Origin: Streptomyces sp. NRRL S-244
Lineage (GTDB): Bacteria > Actinomycetota > Actinomycetes > Streptomycetales > Streptomycetaceae
Reading direction: 5' to 3'
Assembly (NCBI RefSeq): GCF_000717915.1
Contig: NZ_JOCX01000033.1
Coordinates: forward strand, 1-56,281
DNA: 56,281 nucleotides
The position numbers and the translations under genes were made by a program. Below are positions 8,480 to 17,155 of the stretch, piece after piece; within the stretch, counting starts at the first letter, position 1; every line of letters starts with the position of its first letter. The notes beneath the pieces are model-generated. The model saw nothing but the letters and a program-made list of their open reading frames with translations, was not told the origin of the DNA and ran no database searches.

Positions 8480-9861
8480 ACGTCGCGGTGGTCCTGTACA
8501 CCTCCGACCTGCGCCTGCACGACCACCCGCCGCTGCGCGCGGCCCTCTCCTCCTGCGACCGGGTGGTGCCGCTCTTCGTCCGCGACCGGGCCGTGGACGC
8601 GGCCGGCTTCGCCGCGCCCAACCGGCTCGCCTTCCTCGCCGACTGCCTGGCCGACCTCGACGCCGGACTGCGCGAGCGCGGCGGCCGTCTGGTGCTGCGG
8701 TCCGGCGACGCCGTCGCCGAAGTCCGGGCCCTCGTCCGGGAGTGCGACGCCGACGAGGTCCACATGGCGGCCGGGGTCAGCGGCTACGCCCACGCCCGCG
8801 AGGAACGGCTCCGCGCCGCCCTCGAAGCCGAGGGCGTGCGGCTCTACGTACACGAGGCCGTGATCACGGTGGCCGCCCCCGGGGCCGTGCTCCCCGCCGG
8901 CTCCGACCACTTCGCCGTGTTCACCCCGTACTTCCGCCGCTGGTCCGAGCTGCCGCCCCGCCCCGTCGCCCCCGCGCCGCGTTCCGTCCGCGTGCCCGAC
9001 GGCATCGGCTCCGACCCGCTGCCGCGGCGCGCGGACGTCACCGGGGTCTCCCCGGGCCTTGCCCGCGGCGGCGAGCGCGAGGCCCGCGACCTGCTCAGGC
9101 GCTGGCTGCGCGCGGGCCTCTCCCGCTACGCGGACTCCCACGACGACCTGGCCGGCGACGCCACCTCCCGGATCTCCCCGCACCTGCACTTCGGCACGCT
9201 CTCGCCCACCGAGGCCGTCCACCGCGCCCGCGCCGCCGCCGGCCCCGCCGCGGACCCCGGCGCCGAGGCCTTCGTCCGGCAGATCTGCTGGCGCGACTTC
9301 CACCACCAAGTGCTCGCCGCCCGCCCCGAGACCGCCGTACGCGACTACCGCGACCGCCGCGACCACTGGCGCACCGGGGCGGCCGCCGAGGAGGAGACCG
9401 AGGCCTGGAAGGAGGGCCGCACCGGCTACCCGGTGGTCGACGCGGCCATGCGCCAGCTCCGCCACGAGGGCTGGATGCACAACCGGGGCCGGCTGCTCAC
9501 CGCCAGCTTCCTCACCAAGACCCTGTACGTGGACTGGCGGATCGGCGCCCGGTACTTCCTGGACCTCCTGGTGGACGGGGACCTCGCCGACAACCAGCTC
9601 AACTGGCAGTGGGTGGCCGGGACGGGCACCGACACCCGCCCCAACCGGGTCCTCAACCCGGTGCGCCAGGGCCTGCGTTACGACCCGTCGGGCCGCTTCG
9701 TGCACCGCTGGGTGCCGGAGCTCGCCGGGCTGGACGCCCCGAAGGTGCACGAGCCCTGGCGCCTGCCCGCGCCCGAGCGGGCCCGCTACGCCTACCCGGA
9801 CCGGATCGTGGAACTCGCCGACGGGCTCGAACGGTTCCGGAGCGGACGGGGAGCGCAGTGA
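8476..9861 (+). CDS. phr: Deoxyribodipyrimidine photolyase
   Basis: The 461-residue protein is full length for a class I CPD photolyase/cryptochrome. The N-terminal antenna-chromophore Rossmann domain begins VAVVLYTSDLRLHDHPPLR. The C-terminal FAD domain carries the hallmark segments RISPHLHFG, CWRDFHH, GYPVVDAAMRQL, WMHNRGRLL, FLTKTLYVDWR and DLADNQLNWQW. It should use blue light and FADH- to split cyclobutane pyrimidine dimers. The ATG start overlaps the upstream stop (ATGA). With a cobalamin-type MerR regulator just downstream, light-linked expression is plausible. A (6-4) specificity cannot be excluded by eye, but the segments look like CPD enzymes. Confidence 0.95.
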   Translation: MNVAVVLYTSDLRLHDHPPLRAALSSCDRVVPLFVRDRAVDAAGFAAPNRLAFLADCLADLDAGLRERGGRLVLRSGDAVAEVRALVRECDADEVHMAAGVSGYAHAREERLRAALEAEGVRLYVHEAVITVAAPGAVLPAGSDHFAVFTPYFRRWSELPPRPVAPAPRSVRVPDGIGSDPLPRRADVTGVSPGLARGGEREARDLLRRWLRAGLSRYADSHDDLAGDATSRISPHLHFGTLSPTEAVHRARAAAGPAADPGAEAFVRQICWRDFHHQVLAARPETAVRDYRDRRDHWRTGAAAEEETEAWKEGRTGYPVVDAAMRQLRHEGWMHNRGRLLTASFLTKTLYVDWRIGARYFLDLLVDGDLADNQLNWQWVAGTGTDTRPNRVLNPVRQGLRYDPSGRFVHRWVPELAGLDAPKVHEPWRLPAPERARYAYPDRIVELADGLERFRSGRGAQ

Positions 9862-9900
9862 ACGGCGGTCCCGGCCGCCCCGGCGCCCTATCGTGAGCGG

Positions 9901-10950
9901 GTGGACCGCGTGCCCCAGACACCACCGCCGCCCCAGACATCACCCCCGCCCCAGACACCACCCCAGCCCCGGCGCGCCGCCGCGCTGAGCACCGGCGCTG
10001 TCGCCCGCCACCTCGGGGTCTCGCCGACGACGCTGCGCTCCTGGGAGCGCCGGTACGCGATCGGCCCGGCCCGCCGCGAGCCCGGCCGGCACCGCCGCTG
10101 GACCCCGGGGGACATCGCCCGGCTGGAGCTGATGTGCCGGCTCACCGCCGACGGGGTGCCGCCGGCCGAGGCGGCCCGGGCCGCGCTCGGCGGCGCCCCC
10201 GGAACGCGCCCCGCCGCGCCGGAGCCGTCGACTGCTCCCGGCGGGCCCGACGCCCTTCCGCTGGGCGCGGTCCGCCCGGAGTGCCGGGGGCTCTCGCGGG
10301 CCGCCGTACGCCTGGACGCGCCGACCGTGGCGGAACTGCTGGAGGCGGCCTTGGCCGAGGACGGCCTGGTCACGGCCTGGGAGGAGGTCATCGCGCCGAC
10401 CCTGCACGCCGTGGGCCGCAAATGGGCCACCGCCGGGGAGCGTTACGTGGAGGTCGAGCACCTGCTGTCCTGGCAGGTCTCCGCGGCGCTGCACCGGATC
10501 CGGCCCCTGCCCGAGCCGCCCCGGAGCCCGCCGGTACTCCTCGCCTGCGTCCCCGGCGAGCAGCACAGCCTGCCCATCGAGGCCCTGACCGCGGCCCTCG
10601 GCCAGCGGGGCGTGCCGGCCCGGATGTTCGGGGCCGCCCTGCCCGCCGAGGCCCTGCGCGACGCCGTGCGGCGCACCGGCCCGCGGACCGTCGTCCTGTG
10701 GGCGCAGTCCCGTACGACCGCCGACCCGGCCCTGGCCCGGTCCGTGGCGGGCATCGAGTGGGGACTGCGCGGTGCCCGGAGCCGTCCGGCACTGCTGCTC
10801 GCCGGACCCGGCTGGGGCGCGGACGTACCGGCGCCGCGCGCCGAGCGGCTGTACGGGCTGCGCTCGGGCCTCGCGGTCATCGAGTCGCTCGGGCCGCCGC
10901 GGGCAGCGACCGGCGCAGCCGGTGCAGAGCCCTTCGCATATGGCTCTTGA
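9901..10950 (+). CDS. MerR family regulator with cobalamin-binding-type domain
   Basis: The 349-residue protein has a Pro/Gln-rich leader made of PPQT repeats (1-25), a MerR HTH (LSTGAVARHLGV, then LRSWERRYAI) at about 29-95, a helical cap (W175, EH186-187), and a Rossmann-like B12-binding domain. The PGEQH motif (His222) matches the ExH signature that supplies the lower axial cobalamin ligand in CarH/LitR photoreceptors. The W-to-EH spacing is 10 residues, one longer than the Wx9EH of CarH, so light sensing is uncertain. Its neighbour is a photolyase and its 3' end overlaps a convergent ECF sigma gene by 74 bp. A LitR/CarH-like role is likely but not proven. Confidence 0.85.
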   Translation: MDRVPQTPPPPQTSPPPQTPPQPRRAAALSTGAVARHLGVSPTTLRSWERRYAIGPARREPGRHRRWTPGDIARLELMCRLTADGVPPAEAARAALGGAPGTRPAAPEPSTAPGGPDALPLGAVRPECRGLSRAAVRLDAPTVAELLEAALAEDGLVTAWEEVIAPTLHAVGRKWATAGERYVEVEHLLSWQVSAALHRIRPLPEPPRSPPVLLACVPGEQHSLPIEALTAALGQRGVPARMFGAALPAEALRDAVRRTGPRTVVLWAQSRTTADPALARSVAGIEWGLRGARSRPALLLAGPGWGADVPAPRAERLYGLRSGLAVIESLGPPRAATGAAGAEPFAYGS

Positions 10951-11464
10951 CGGTGCCCAGCGGGAGCCCCGTGCGGACGGCGATCTGCGTCTGGGTCAGG
11001 TCCGCGTAGAAGGCGAGGTGCAGCACCCGCCGCTGCTCGGAGGGCAGCCGGGCCAGCTCCCCGAGGACCAGCAGCCGGTCGAGGACCTGCTCCGCCTCCT
11101 GCCGGGCCGGGCCCGCGGGAGGCTCGGCCGCACCGCAGGAGGCGCGCGCCGCGGCCGCGGCCGCCCGGGCCCGCCGGGTCCGCGCCTCCAGGGCGTCGGC
11201 CACCTTGTGGCGGGTGATGCCGGTGATCCAGGCCCCGAGCCCGCCGGGCCCGGGCCGGTAGCGCCGCCGGCCGTGCCAGGCGGCGAGGAACACCTGCTGG
11301 GTGACGTCCTCGGCCTCCCGCTCGTCGCCCAGGCACCGGTGGGCGAGCGAGTGCACCAGCGGCCGCCAGCGCCGGTAGACGGCCTCCATGCACCGCTCGT
11401 CGCCCGCCGCGAAAGCCGCCGCGAAACCCGCCGCGACGCACTCCTCGCGCTCGCTTCCATCCAT
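10877..11464 (-). CDS. ECF-type RNA polymerase sigma factor
   Basis: The 195-residue protein has sigma region 2 (VYRRWRPLVHSLAHRCLGD, then AEDVTQQVFLAAW) and region 4 with an HTH (LTQTQIAVRTGLPLGTVKSH). The ATG at 11464 gives a start typical of the class. No anti-sigma gene is adjacent. Its 3' end overlaps the MerR gene antisense by 74 bp, so the two transcripts may interfere. In Streptomyces, LitR-type MerR proteins control ECF sigma factors for light-induced carotenoid and photolyase genes. The pairing here resembles that, but no carotenoid gene is in the window. Confidence 0.9.
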   Translation of the reverse strand: MDGSEREECVAAGFAAAFAAGDERCMEAVYRRWRPLVHSLAHRCLGDEREAEDVTQQVFLAAWHGRRRYRPGPGGLGAWITGITRHKVADALEARTRRARAAAAAARASCGAAEPPAGPARQEAEQVLDRLLVLGELARLPSEQRRVLHLAFYADLTQTQIAVRTGLPLGTVKSHMRRALHRLRRSLPAAARATR

Positions 11465-11593
11465 GGCCCGAGCCTCGCGAGTGCGTCCCGGACGAGCCAC
11501 TCGCAGCGTTTGCGCATCGATTGCTCCCGGGCCGGGTCGGTCGGGGCGGGAATCCCCCGGCGCCGACACGCCGGAGGGTTTATGGTCCGGAAC

Positions 11594-12187
11594 ATGAGCG
11601 ACCTGTTGCTGGTGAGGCACGGCGAGACCGCCTGGAGCGCCAATGGGCGCCACACCGGGCGGACCGACATCCCGCTGACCGCCACCGGCGTCGAGGAGGC
11701 CATCTCGCTGGCCCCGTACTTCCGCGACCGCCACTTCGCCCTGGTGCTGACCAGCCCGCTGCGCCGGGCCGTCGCCACGGCCGAACTCGCCGGACTGAGC
11801 GACGGCGTCACCGACCCCGACCTGTACGAATGGGACTACGGCGGCTACGAGGGCATCACCACGGCCGAGATCCAGCGGACCCGGCCGCACTGGTCCCTGT
11901 GGACCGACGGAGTCCCGCCCGGCGACGCCGAACACCCCGGCGAGAACGCCGCCCAGGTCGGCGCCCGCGCGGACCGCGCCCTGGCCCGGGCGGCCGCCGT
12001 CCTCGCCGAGGACCGCGGCGACGCCGTCATCGTCGCCCACGGCCACTTCCTGCGCGTCCTGACCGCCCGCTACCTGGGCCTGCCCCCGCAGGACGGCCGG
12101 CTCTTCCTGCTGCGCACCGGCACGGTCAGCATCCTGTCCACCGAACACGACCTCCCGGTGATCGCCGGCTGGAACACCCACCCCTGA
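11594..12187 (+). CDS. Histidine phosphatase family protein (phosphoglycerate mutase-like)
   Basis: The 197-residue protein shows the branch-1 histidine phosphatase signature LLLVRHGET near the N-terminus. The SPLRRAVATA segment and the second catalytic His in VAHGHFLRV are also present, as is the central acidic stretch ending EWDYGGYEG. It is expected to be a cytoplasmic phosphatase on a small sugar or acid phosphate; the substrate is unknown. I used the ATG at 11594. An in-frame ATG at 11582 lies only 3 nt after GGAGGG, so the start is uncertain by four codons. It is divergent from the ECF sigma gene over a 129-bp region. Confidence 0.9.
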   Translation: MSDLLLVRHGETAWSANGRHTGRTDIPLTATGVEEAISLAPYFRDRHFALVLTSPLRRAVATAELAGLSDGVTDPDLYEWDYGGYEGITTAEIQRTRPHWSLWTDGVPPGDAEHPGENAAQVGARADRALARAAAVLAEDRGDAVIVAHGHFLRVLTARYLGLPPQDGRLFLLRTGTVSILSTEHDLPVIAGWNTHP

Positions 12188-12249
12188 GTTCCGACCCCTG
12201 AGTTCCTCGTCCCCAGGTCCCGCGGCCGTCCCCGTGGGATTCTGAGAAC

Positions 12250-14406
12250 GTGCGAGCCCTTGGGGAACTCGAACGGGAACTGCGGACGGGCACCGGCCCA
12301 GTGCCGGCGGCCGCCCGCCGGGCCGTCCGGACCACGCTCGCCGCCTGCGGCTCCTTCTTCGTGTTCCTGTACGGATTCGACCGGCCCATCGGCGCGACCT
12401 ACGCCCTCTTCTCGGCCGTCTCCCTGGCCGGGCTCGCCCGGATCCCGGGCACCGGAAGGCAGCGGGCCGCCGTCATGGTCAAGCTGCTCCCGGTGGCCTG
12501 CTTCCTGGTGACCCTGGGCACCTTCCTCGCCGTACGGACCTGGACCGCCGTCCTCGGCATGGCCGTCGTCGGCTTCTGCCTGGCCTTCTCGGCGGCGGCC
12601 GGACCCCGGCCGGCGGGCGCCGCGCCCGGGCTCCAACTGCTGTACATCCTGCCGAGCTTCCCGCCGTACCTCCCGCACACCCTCGGCGAGCGGCTGGTCG
12701 GCACCCTCGCCGGCCTCCTGCTGCTGGTCCTCGCCGAGGCCTGGATCCTGCCCGACCCCCGCCCGGTGACGTACGCGGAGCGGGCCGCGGGCGCAGCGGC
12801 CGAAGCGGCCCGGTGCGCCGCCGCGCTGGGGCGGCCGCCCCACGTACTGGCCGCTCCGGCCGCCGACCGGGCCCGGGCGGCAGCCGAGGCGCTGCGCCCC
12901 TCCCACGTCCCGGAGGCGGAACGGCCCGCCGGGCCGGGTCTGCGCGAGCGGGCCATGGCCCACACCGGGCTGACCGCGCGCACCCTGCTCTCCCGGCTGC
13001 GGAACCTGCCCGCACCGCCGGCCGGGCGGGAGCCGAGACAAGCCGGGCTCGACCTCCTCGGCGCGGTCCGGGAATCGACGACCGGGACCGCCACCCTGCT
13101 CCGCGACGGGCGCCGGCCCCCGGTGGACTCGGCGGAACTGCTGCGCCTGCGCGCCCGCAACGCCCGTATCCCGGCCGACCTGCCCGAGTCCCGACGCCGG
13201 CAGGCCGCGCTGCTGGAGGTCGCGGACGCCACCGTGGCGCTCCGCACGGCGGCGGAGATCGCCGTGGAGGGGCGCGGGGCGCACCCGGACGCGGACGCCG
13301 CGGACCGGTTCTGGTACGTCCGGCAGAGCACCCCCCGCCTCTGGTGGCACCGGCTCGCCGCGCACACGGGGCCGCGCTCCGTGCACTTCCAGAACGCCGT
13401 ACGGATCGCGGTGGCGCTCGCCGTCGCCCGTACCGTGGCCGGGCTCGACTCCCTGCCGCACGGCTTCTGGGCCATGCTCGCCGTCATCAGCCTCACCCGG
13501 ACCACCGCCGTGCAGACCCGGGAGACCGTGCGCAGCGCGCTGATCGGCACCTGCGTGGGCGCGCTCGCCGCCGGGACGGTGCTCGCGCTGGCCCGCGAGG
13601 AGACGACCCTGTACGCGATCGTGCTAGCGCCGCTGATGCTGCTCACGTTCACCCTCGGTCCCGTACGGGGCGTGGGCTGGGCGCAGGCCCTGTTCACGCT
13701 GGTCGTCGCCCTCGTCTTCGCCCAGCTGTCCCCGGTCACCTGGCAGCTGGCCGAGGTCCGCTTCCTGGACGTGCTCATCGGCAGCGCGATCGGGATCGTG
13801 TGCGGGCTGTTCGCCTGGCCGCGCGGGGCCCATGACGAACTGGGCCGGGCGGTGGCCCGGCTGCTGCGCGCCTGCGCCGACGACGTCGAGACGACCACCG
13901 CCGTCGTCGCGGCGCCCGGGCGGCTCCCGCAATCCACCGGGGACGAGGAGCACCGGGTCCGGACCACGCTGACGATGGCGGAGTCGGCGTACGCCCAGTA
14001 CCAGAGCGAGACGCAGCGCCCGGTGGCGCCCGGCGCCGACTGGCAGGCCGCGGTGATGACCGGGCACCACGTGCTCTGGGGCGGCGGGCGGGTGCTGGGC
14101 AGCGCCGACGGGAGCCCGCTCGCGCGCAGTGAGGCGGCGGGACTGCGGGAGTACGCGGCCCGGGTGGCGGCGGGGCTGCGCCGCGCGGCGGCAGCGGCCG
14201 ACGTCCCGCGCAAGACCCGGCACGGCGCACCCGGCCCACCCGGCGCCCCCGAAGCCCTGCTTCCGGACACTCTGCCCGCGCCCACCGACGCGGCGCCGCC
14301 CGATGCCGGGCTCGCGTACTTCGCCACGACGGCCTGGCTCGACTCCCTGACCGCGGACCTCCAGCTCATCGCGTCGGGCCGCGCCGCGGCCCAGTCCCCG
14401 GGCTGA
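12250..14406 (+). CDS. FUSC family integral membrane protein (large)
   Basis: The 718-residue protein has two clusters of hydrophobic segments: about 30-180 (e.g. LLPVACFLVTLGTF) and about 380-525 (e.g. VRIAVALAVARTVAGL, FWAMLAVISLTRTTAV). Long Ala/Arg-rich cytoplasmic regions lie between and after them. The FWAMLAVI segment and repeat layout match the fusaric-acid-resistance (FUSC/YccS-like) superfamily, whose members export aromatic acids. The start is GTG at 12250. A second FUSC gene lies 1 kb downstream beyond a methyltransferase. No periplasmic adaptor is present, as expected in a monoderm. The substrate is unknown. Confidence 0.85.
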   Translation: MRALGELERELRTGTGPVPAAARRAVRTTLAACGSFFVFLYGFDRPIGATYALFSAVSLAGLARIPGTGRQRAAVMVKLLPVACFLVTLGTFLAVRTWTAVLGMAVVGFCLAFSAAAGPRPAGAAPGLQLLYILPSFPPYLPHTLGERLVGTLAGLLLLVLAEAWILPDPRPVTYAERAAGAAAEAARCAAALGRPPHVLAAPAADRARAAAEALRPSHVPEAERPAGPGLRERAMAHTGLTARTLLSRLRNLPAPPAGREPRQAGLDLLGAVRESTTGTATLLRDGRRPPVDSAELLRLRARNARIPADLPESRRRQAALLEVADATVALRTAAEIAVEGRGAHPDADAADRFWYVRQSTPRLWWHRLAAHTGPRSVHFQNAVRIAVALAVARTVAGLDSLPHGFWAMLAVISLTRTTAVQTRETVRSALIGTCVGALAAGTVLALAREETTLYAIVLAPLMLLTFTLGPVRGVGWAQALFTLVVALVFAQLSPVTWQLAEVRFLDVLIGSAIGIVCGLFAWPRGAHDELGRAVARLLRACADDVETTTAVVAAPGRLPQSTGDEEHRVRTTLTMAESAYAQYQSETQRPVAPGADWQAAVMTGHHVLWGGGRVLGSADGSPLARSEAAGLREYAARVAAGLRRAAAAADVPRKTRHGAPGPPGAPEALLPDTLPAPTDAAPPDAGLAYFATTAWLDSLTADLQLIASGRAAAQSPG

Positions 14407-14520
14407 GCGCGGGGACCCGCGGCGTTTCCGGTCCACCGGCCCGGGCAGAACCTCCACGGCGTCCGGACCGGCCGGCCGGGCGGCGGCGCACACGAATCGA
14501 GGGTGAAGGTGGGGGAGCCG

Positions 14521-15144
14521 ATGAAGGGCGGCAAGTCCGCGGCAGAGGTCTTCGACGACGTGGGCGCACGGTACGAGGAGGTGTTCGGGCGCGTCCCCGG
14601 ACAGCTCGCCGCACTGGACTGGCTCACCGCCCGCCTCGCCCCCGGCGCCCGCGTACTGGACGTCGGCAGCGGTACGGGCCGACCGGCCGCCGAGGCGCTC
14701 GCGCGGGCCGGCTGCGCGGTGACCGGCATCGACGTCTCGGCGCACATGGTCGACCTCGCGCGCGCCCGGGTCCCGCAGGCCCGCTTCGAGCAGGCAGACG
14801 TCCGGACGTACGTGCCCTCGGAGGGCCCCTTCGACGCGGTGTGCTCCTTCTTCCCGCTGCTCGTCATGGACCAGCGGGAAGTGGCCGCAGCCCTGGAGCG
14901 GATGGCCTCGTGGGTGGCGCCCGGCGGGTACTTCGTACTCGCGACCGTGCCGGGGGACATCAGCGACCTCGACATCGTCTGGATGGGGCACGAGGTCACC
15001 GTCAGCAGCCTGTCCCCGGCGGAGCACCTGCGGCTGCTGGGCGAGGCCGGGCTGGAGGTGGTGGAGCACCACACCGCGCTGTTCCGGCCCGAGGGGATCG
15101 AGCCCGAGGAGCACTTCTTCTGTTACGCCCGCCGCCCCGCCTGA
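14521..15144 (+). CDS. Class I SAM-dependent methyltransferase
   Basis: The 207-residue protein has the SAM-binding motif I VLDVGSGTGRPAAEAL (about 45-60), the acidic end of strand 2 (VTGIDVS), motif II near QADVRTY, and a Trp/Pro post-motif (WVAPGGYFVLATVPGD). I chose the ATG at 14521 because GGTGGGGGAG precedes it closely; an in-frame GTG at 14503 would add six residues. The acceptor is unknown. It lies between two FUSC exporter genes, so a small aromatic or phenolic substrate is an attractive but unproven idea. Downstream lies the Lrp-operator region. Confidence 0.88.
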   Translation: MKGGKSAAEVFDDVGARYEEVFGRVPGQLAALDWLTARLAPGARVLDVGSGTGRPAAEALARAGCAVTGIDVSAHMVDLARARVPQARFEQADVRTYVPSEGPFDAVCSFFPLLVMDQREVAAALERMASWVAPGGYFVLATVPGDISDLDIVWMGHEVTVSSLSPAEHLRLLGEAGLEVVEHHTALFRPEGIEPEEHFFCYARRPA

Positions 15145-15192
15145 GCGAACGCTGGTCCGTTGGCCGCGAGTGGCCGATGAATACCCTCCGGT

Positions 15193-15211
15193 ACTGGACC
15201 AATGGCCCAGT
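15193..15211. promoter_or_regulatory. Second Lrp-type palindrome, upstream of a FUSC exporter
   Basis: ACTGGACCAATGGCCCAGT is a perfect match to ACTGGnCCAnTGGnCCAGT, and 15 consecutive bases are identical to the site at the Lrp gene. Weaker matches are centred at 15160 (11 of 16 positions) and 15234 (10 of 16). Relative to the main centre (15202) they lie 42 and 32 bp away, close to four and three helical turns. This suggests an Lrp-type nucleoprotein array controlling the FUSC gene at 15410. Confidence 0.6.
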
Positions 15212-15266
15212 GATAGGGAGGTGTGTTGAGCCAGTGGGCCCTCGGATGCTTATCTGTGTCGTATCC

Positions 15267-15413
15267 ATGTACTTACGGCGCCGCGCAGCGCCGGACGGCA
15301 ACGAGGCCGGTCCGGAGCGCGGTGCCTTCGCCGTGCCCGCCTGCCGCCCACCACCCCCGGGCGGACGCCGGACCGGCGCGCACCACTGCAAGGGGGGCGG
15401 CACACCGCCGTGA
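15267..15413 (+). CDS. Candidate small ORF coupled to the FUSC gene
   Basis: A 48-codon frame (MYLRRRAAPDGNEAGPERGA at its N-terminus) ends in a TGA that overlaps the FUSC GTG by 4 bp. Codon use is coding-like from the fourth codon on, and codon 3 is TTA. No clear RBS precedes ATG 15267; an in-frame ATG at 15246 would add seven codons (MLICVVS). I do not recognise the product. It could be a leader peptide or just untranslated leader; the coupling and codon bias are the only support. Confidence 0.3.
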   Translation: MYLRRRAAPDGNEAGPERGAFAVPACRPPPPGGRRTGAHHCKGGGTPP

Positions 15414-16912
15414 AGAGGATGTTCGTGGCTCCGGATCCGGGGCGCCTGAGACTGAGGAACTCGCTGCGGGCCGTGCTCGGCGTCGGGCTCGCCGTCGCCG
15501 TGGCCGAGGTCTGCGGCCTCTCCCTCACCGCCTCCATCACCGGGGGACTGGCGGCCCTGCTCACCCTGTTCACCGTGCTCGACGCGACCGTGCGGGCCCA
15601 GCGCGTGACCAGCGCCCTGCTGCCCGTCGCCGGATTCCCCGTCCTCGCGCTGGCCACCACCCTGCACGGGGTGCCGCTCGCCCGGGACGCCGCCTTCCTC
15701 GCCGTCGTGTTCGCCGGGGTCTACGCCCGCCGCTGGGGGCCGCGCGGGCACGCCCTCGGGATCTTCGGCTTCATGATGTTCTTCGTCACGCAGTTCCTGC
15801 ACGCCGTCCCCGGCCAGCTGCCCGAGCTGTACGCCGCCGTGGGGCTGGCGCTGCTCTCCGCCGGAGCGGTGCGGTTCCTCCTCTGGCCGATCGAGCGGCG
15901 CACCCCGCCGCCCGCCGCGCCGCCCGGCCTGCCCGGCACCGGTCTGGCCCGGCCGACCACGCGGCAGGCCTTCCAGGCCACCGCCGCCTGCGCCTTCGCG
16001 CTCGGCATCGGCCAGGCGCTCTCCGACGACCGCTGGTACTGGGCCGTCGGCACCGCATGGTGGATCTTCGTCAACACCGCCTCCCGCGGCGAGACCCTCG
16101 TCCGCGGATTCCGCCGGGTCCTCGGCACGGTCGTCGGCATCGCCGCCGGGCTGCTGATCGCCGTACCCCTGCACGGGGCGCCCGCGCCGACCGCCGCCCT
16201 GGTCGCCGTATGCGTCTTCGGGATCTTCTACACCGCGGCGCCCTCGTACTCCTGGATGATGTTCTTCGTCACCGTCATGGCCGGACTGCTCTACGGGCTC
16301 CTCGGCGTCCTGCACCCCGGCCTGCTGCTCCTGCGCTTCGAGGAGACCGCGATCGGCGCGCTGGGTGCGGCCCTCGCCGTGGTGCTCGTCCTCCCGGTGA
16401 CCACCCACGCCGCCAACGACGCCTGGATCCAGCGCGCCCTGCACTGCGTACGGGCCTCCACGGCGGCCTCCCTCGACCGGCTCGCCGGGGACCCCGACGC
16501 CGATCCCGCCCCGCACGCCGCCGAACTCGAACTGCTGCTGGCCCGCGTACGGATGGCCCTCGCGCCCCTGGTCCACCCGCTGAGCCCGCTGCGCGCCCGC
16601 AAGGCCCGGGCCCGGCAGGTCCTCGGGCTGCTCGACGACTGCGCCCGCGAGGTGCGCGGACTGGTGGCCGTCGCCGCCGACCCGCAGGCCTCGCACGACG
16701 CCCGGCTGGCCGCCGCGTGCTGGCGGGTGGAGAGCGCCGTGGAGGCGCTGACCGCCCCCCGGGCCGCGGCGGAACGCGCCGTTCCCGCCCACCCCCGGCC
16801 CGCCGCCGCGGAGCCGGCCCTCGCGCACCTGCACGGCCTGGAGCACGCCCTCGTGGCCCTCCACGCCCCCCTGCGCACCGACCCCCGCGCGCCCCTCGCC
16901 ATCGGCGCCTGA
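15410..16912 (+). CDS. FUSC family aromatic acid exporter-like protein
   Basis: The 500-residue membrane protein has two blocks of hydrophobic helices (about 15-160 and 190-345), including AAVGLALLSAGAVRFLLW and LGIFGFMMFFVTQFLHAV. A long cytoplasmic C-terminal tail follows. This is the usual two-half FUSC/ArAE arrangement. The start GTG at 15410 has AAGGGGGG upstream. The 265 bp upstream hold the Lrp-type palindrome array, so expression is likely tied to the Lrp regulator at 6.2-6.6 kb. Export of an aromatic or related acid is inferred from the family and this link. Confidence 0.85.
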   Translation: MKRMFVAPDPGRLRLRNSLRAVLGVGLAVAVAEVCGLSLTASITGGLAALLTLFTVLDATVRAQRVTSALLPVAGFPVLALATTLHGVPLARDAAFLAVVFAGVYARRWGPRGHALGIFGFMMFFVTQFLHAVPGQLPELYAAVGLALLSAGAVRFLLWPIERRTPPPAAPPGLPGTGLARPTTRQAFQATAACAFALGIGQALSDDRWYWAVGTAWWIFVNTASRGETLVRGFRRVLGTVVGIAAGLLIAVPLHGAPAPTAALVAVCVFGIFYTAAPSYSWMMFFVTVMAGLLYGLLGVLHPGLLLLRFEETAIGALGAALAVVLVLPVTTHAANDAWIQRALHCVRASTAASLDRLAGDPDADPAPHAAELELLLARVRMALAPLVHPLSPLRARKARARQVLGLLDDCAREVRGLVAVAADPQASHDARLAAACWRVESAVEALTAPRAAAERAVPAHPRPAAAEPALAHLHGLEHALVALHAPLRTDPRAPLAIGA

Positions 16913-17069
16913 TCCGGCCCCGGCCCCGGGCCCGATCCAGGAGATCCACGAGGTCACGGCCCGCATGGCGGCGGATCTTACGCCCTGTCAGAACCGCTCC
17001 GCAGGGCAATGGCCCGAAGATCACCCGGTGGAGTTGTTCCGGTTGCGCGTGCCGTACGCCGCTGACCTG

Positions 17070-17119
17070 CGGCATGTACAACGGGTGAGTGTTGATAGCA
17101 CATTCATCCGGCACGTACA
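17070..17119. repeat. Direct repeat in the nos promoter region
   Basis: CGGCATGTACA (17070-17080) and CGGCACGTACA (17109-17119) differ at one base and are 39 bp apart, ending 36 bp before the NOS start. They may be a tandem regulator site. The rest of the 243-bp gap after the FUSC gene shows no gene. Confidence 0.35.
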
Positions 17120-17155
17120 GGGTGGATCTGGTCGGACAGGGGGTAACCGCCCGGG

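Noticed and set aside
11594..16912. The two FUSC genes and methyltransferase as a biosynthetic gene cluster
   Set aside because: No core biosynthetic enzyme is present; they may be ordinary export and housekeeping functions.
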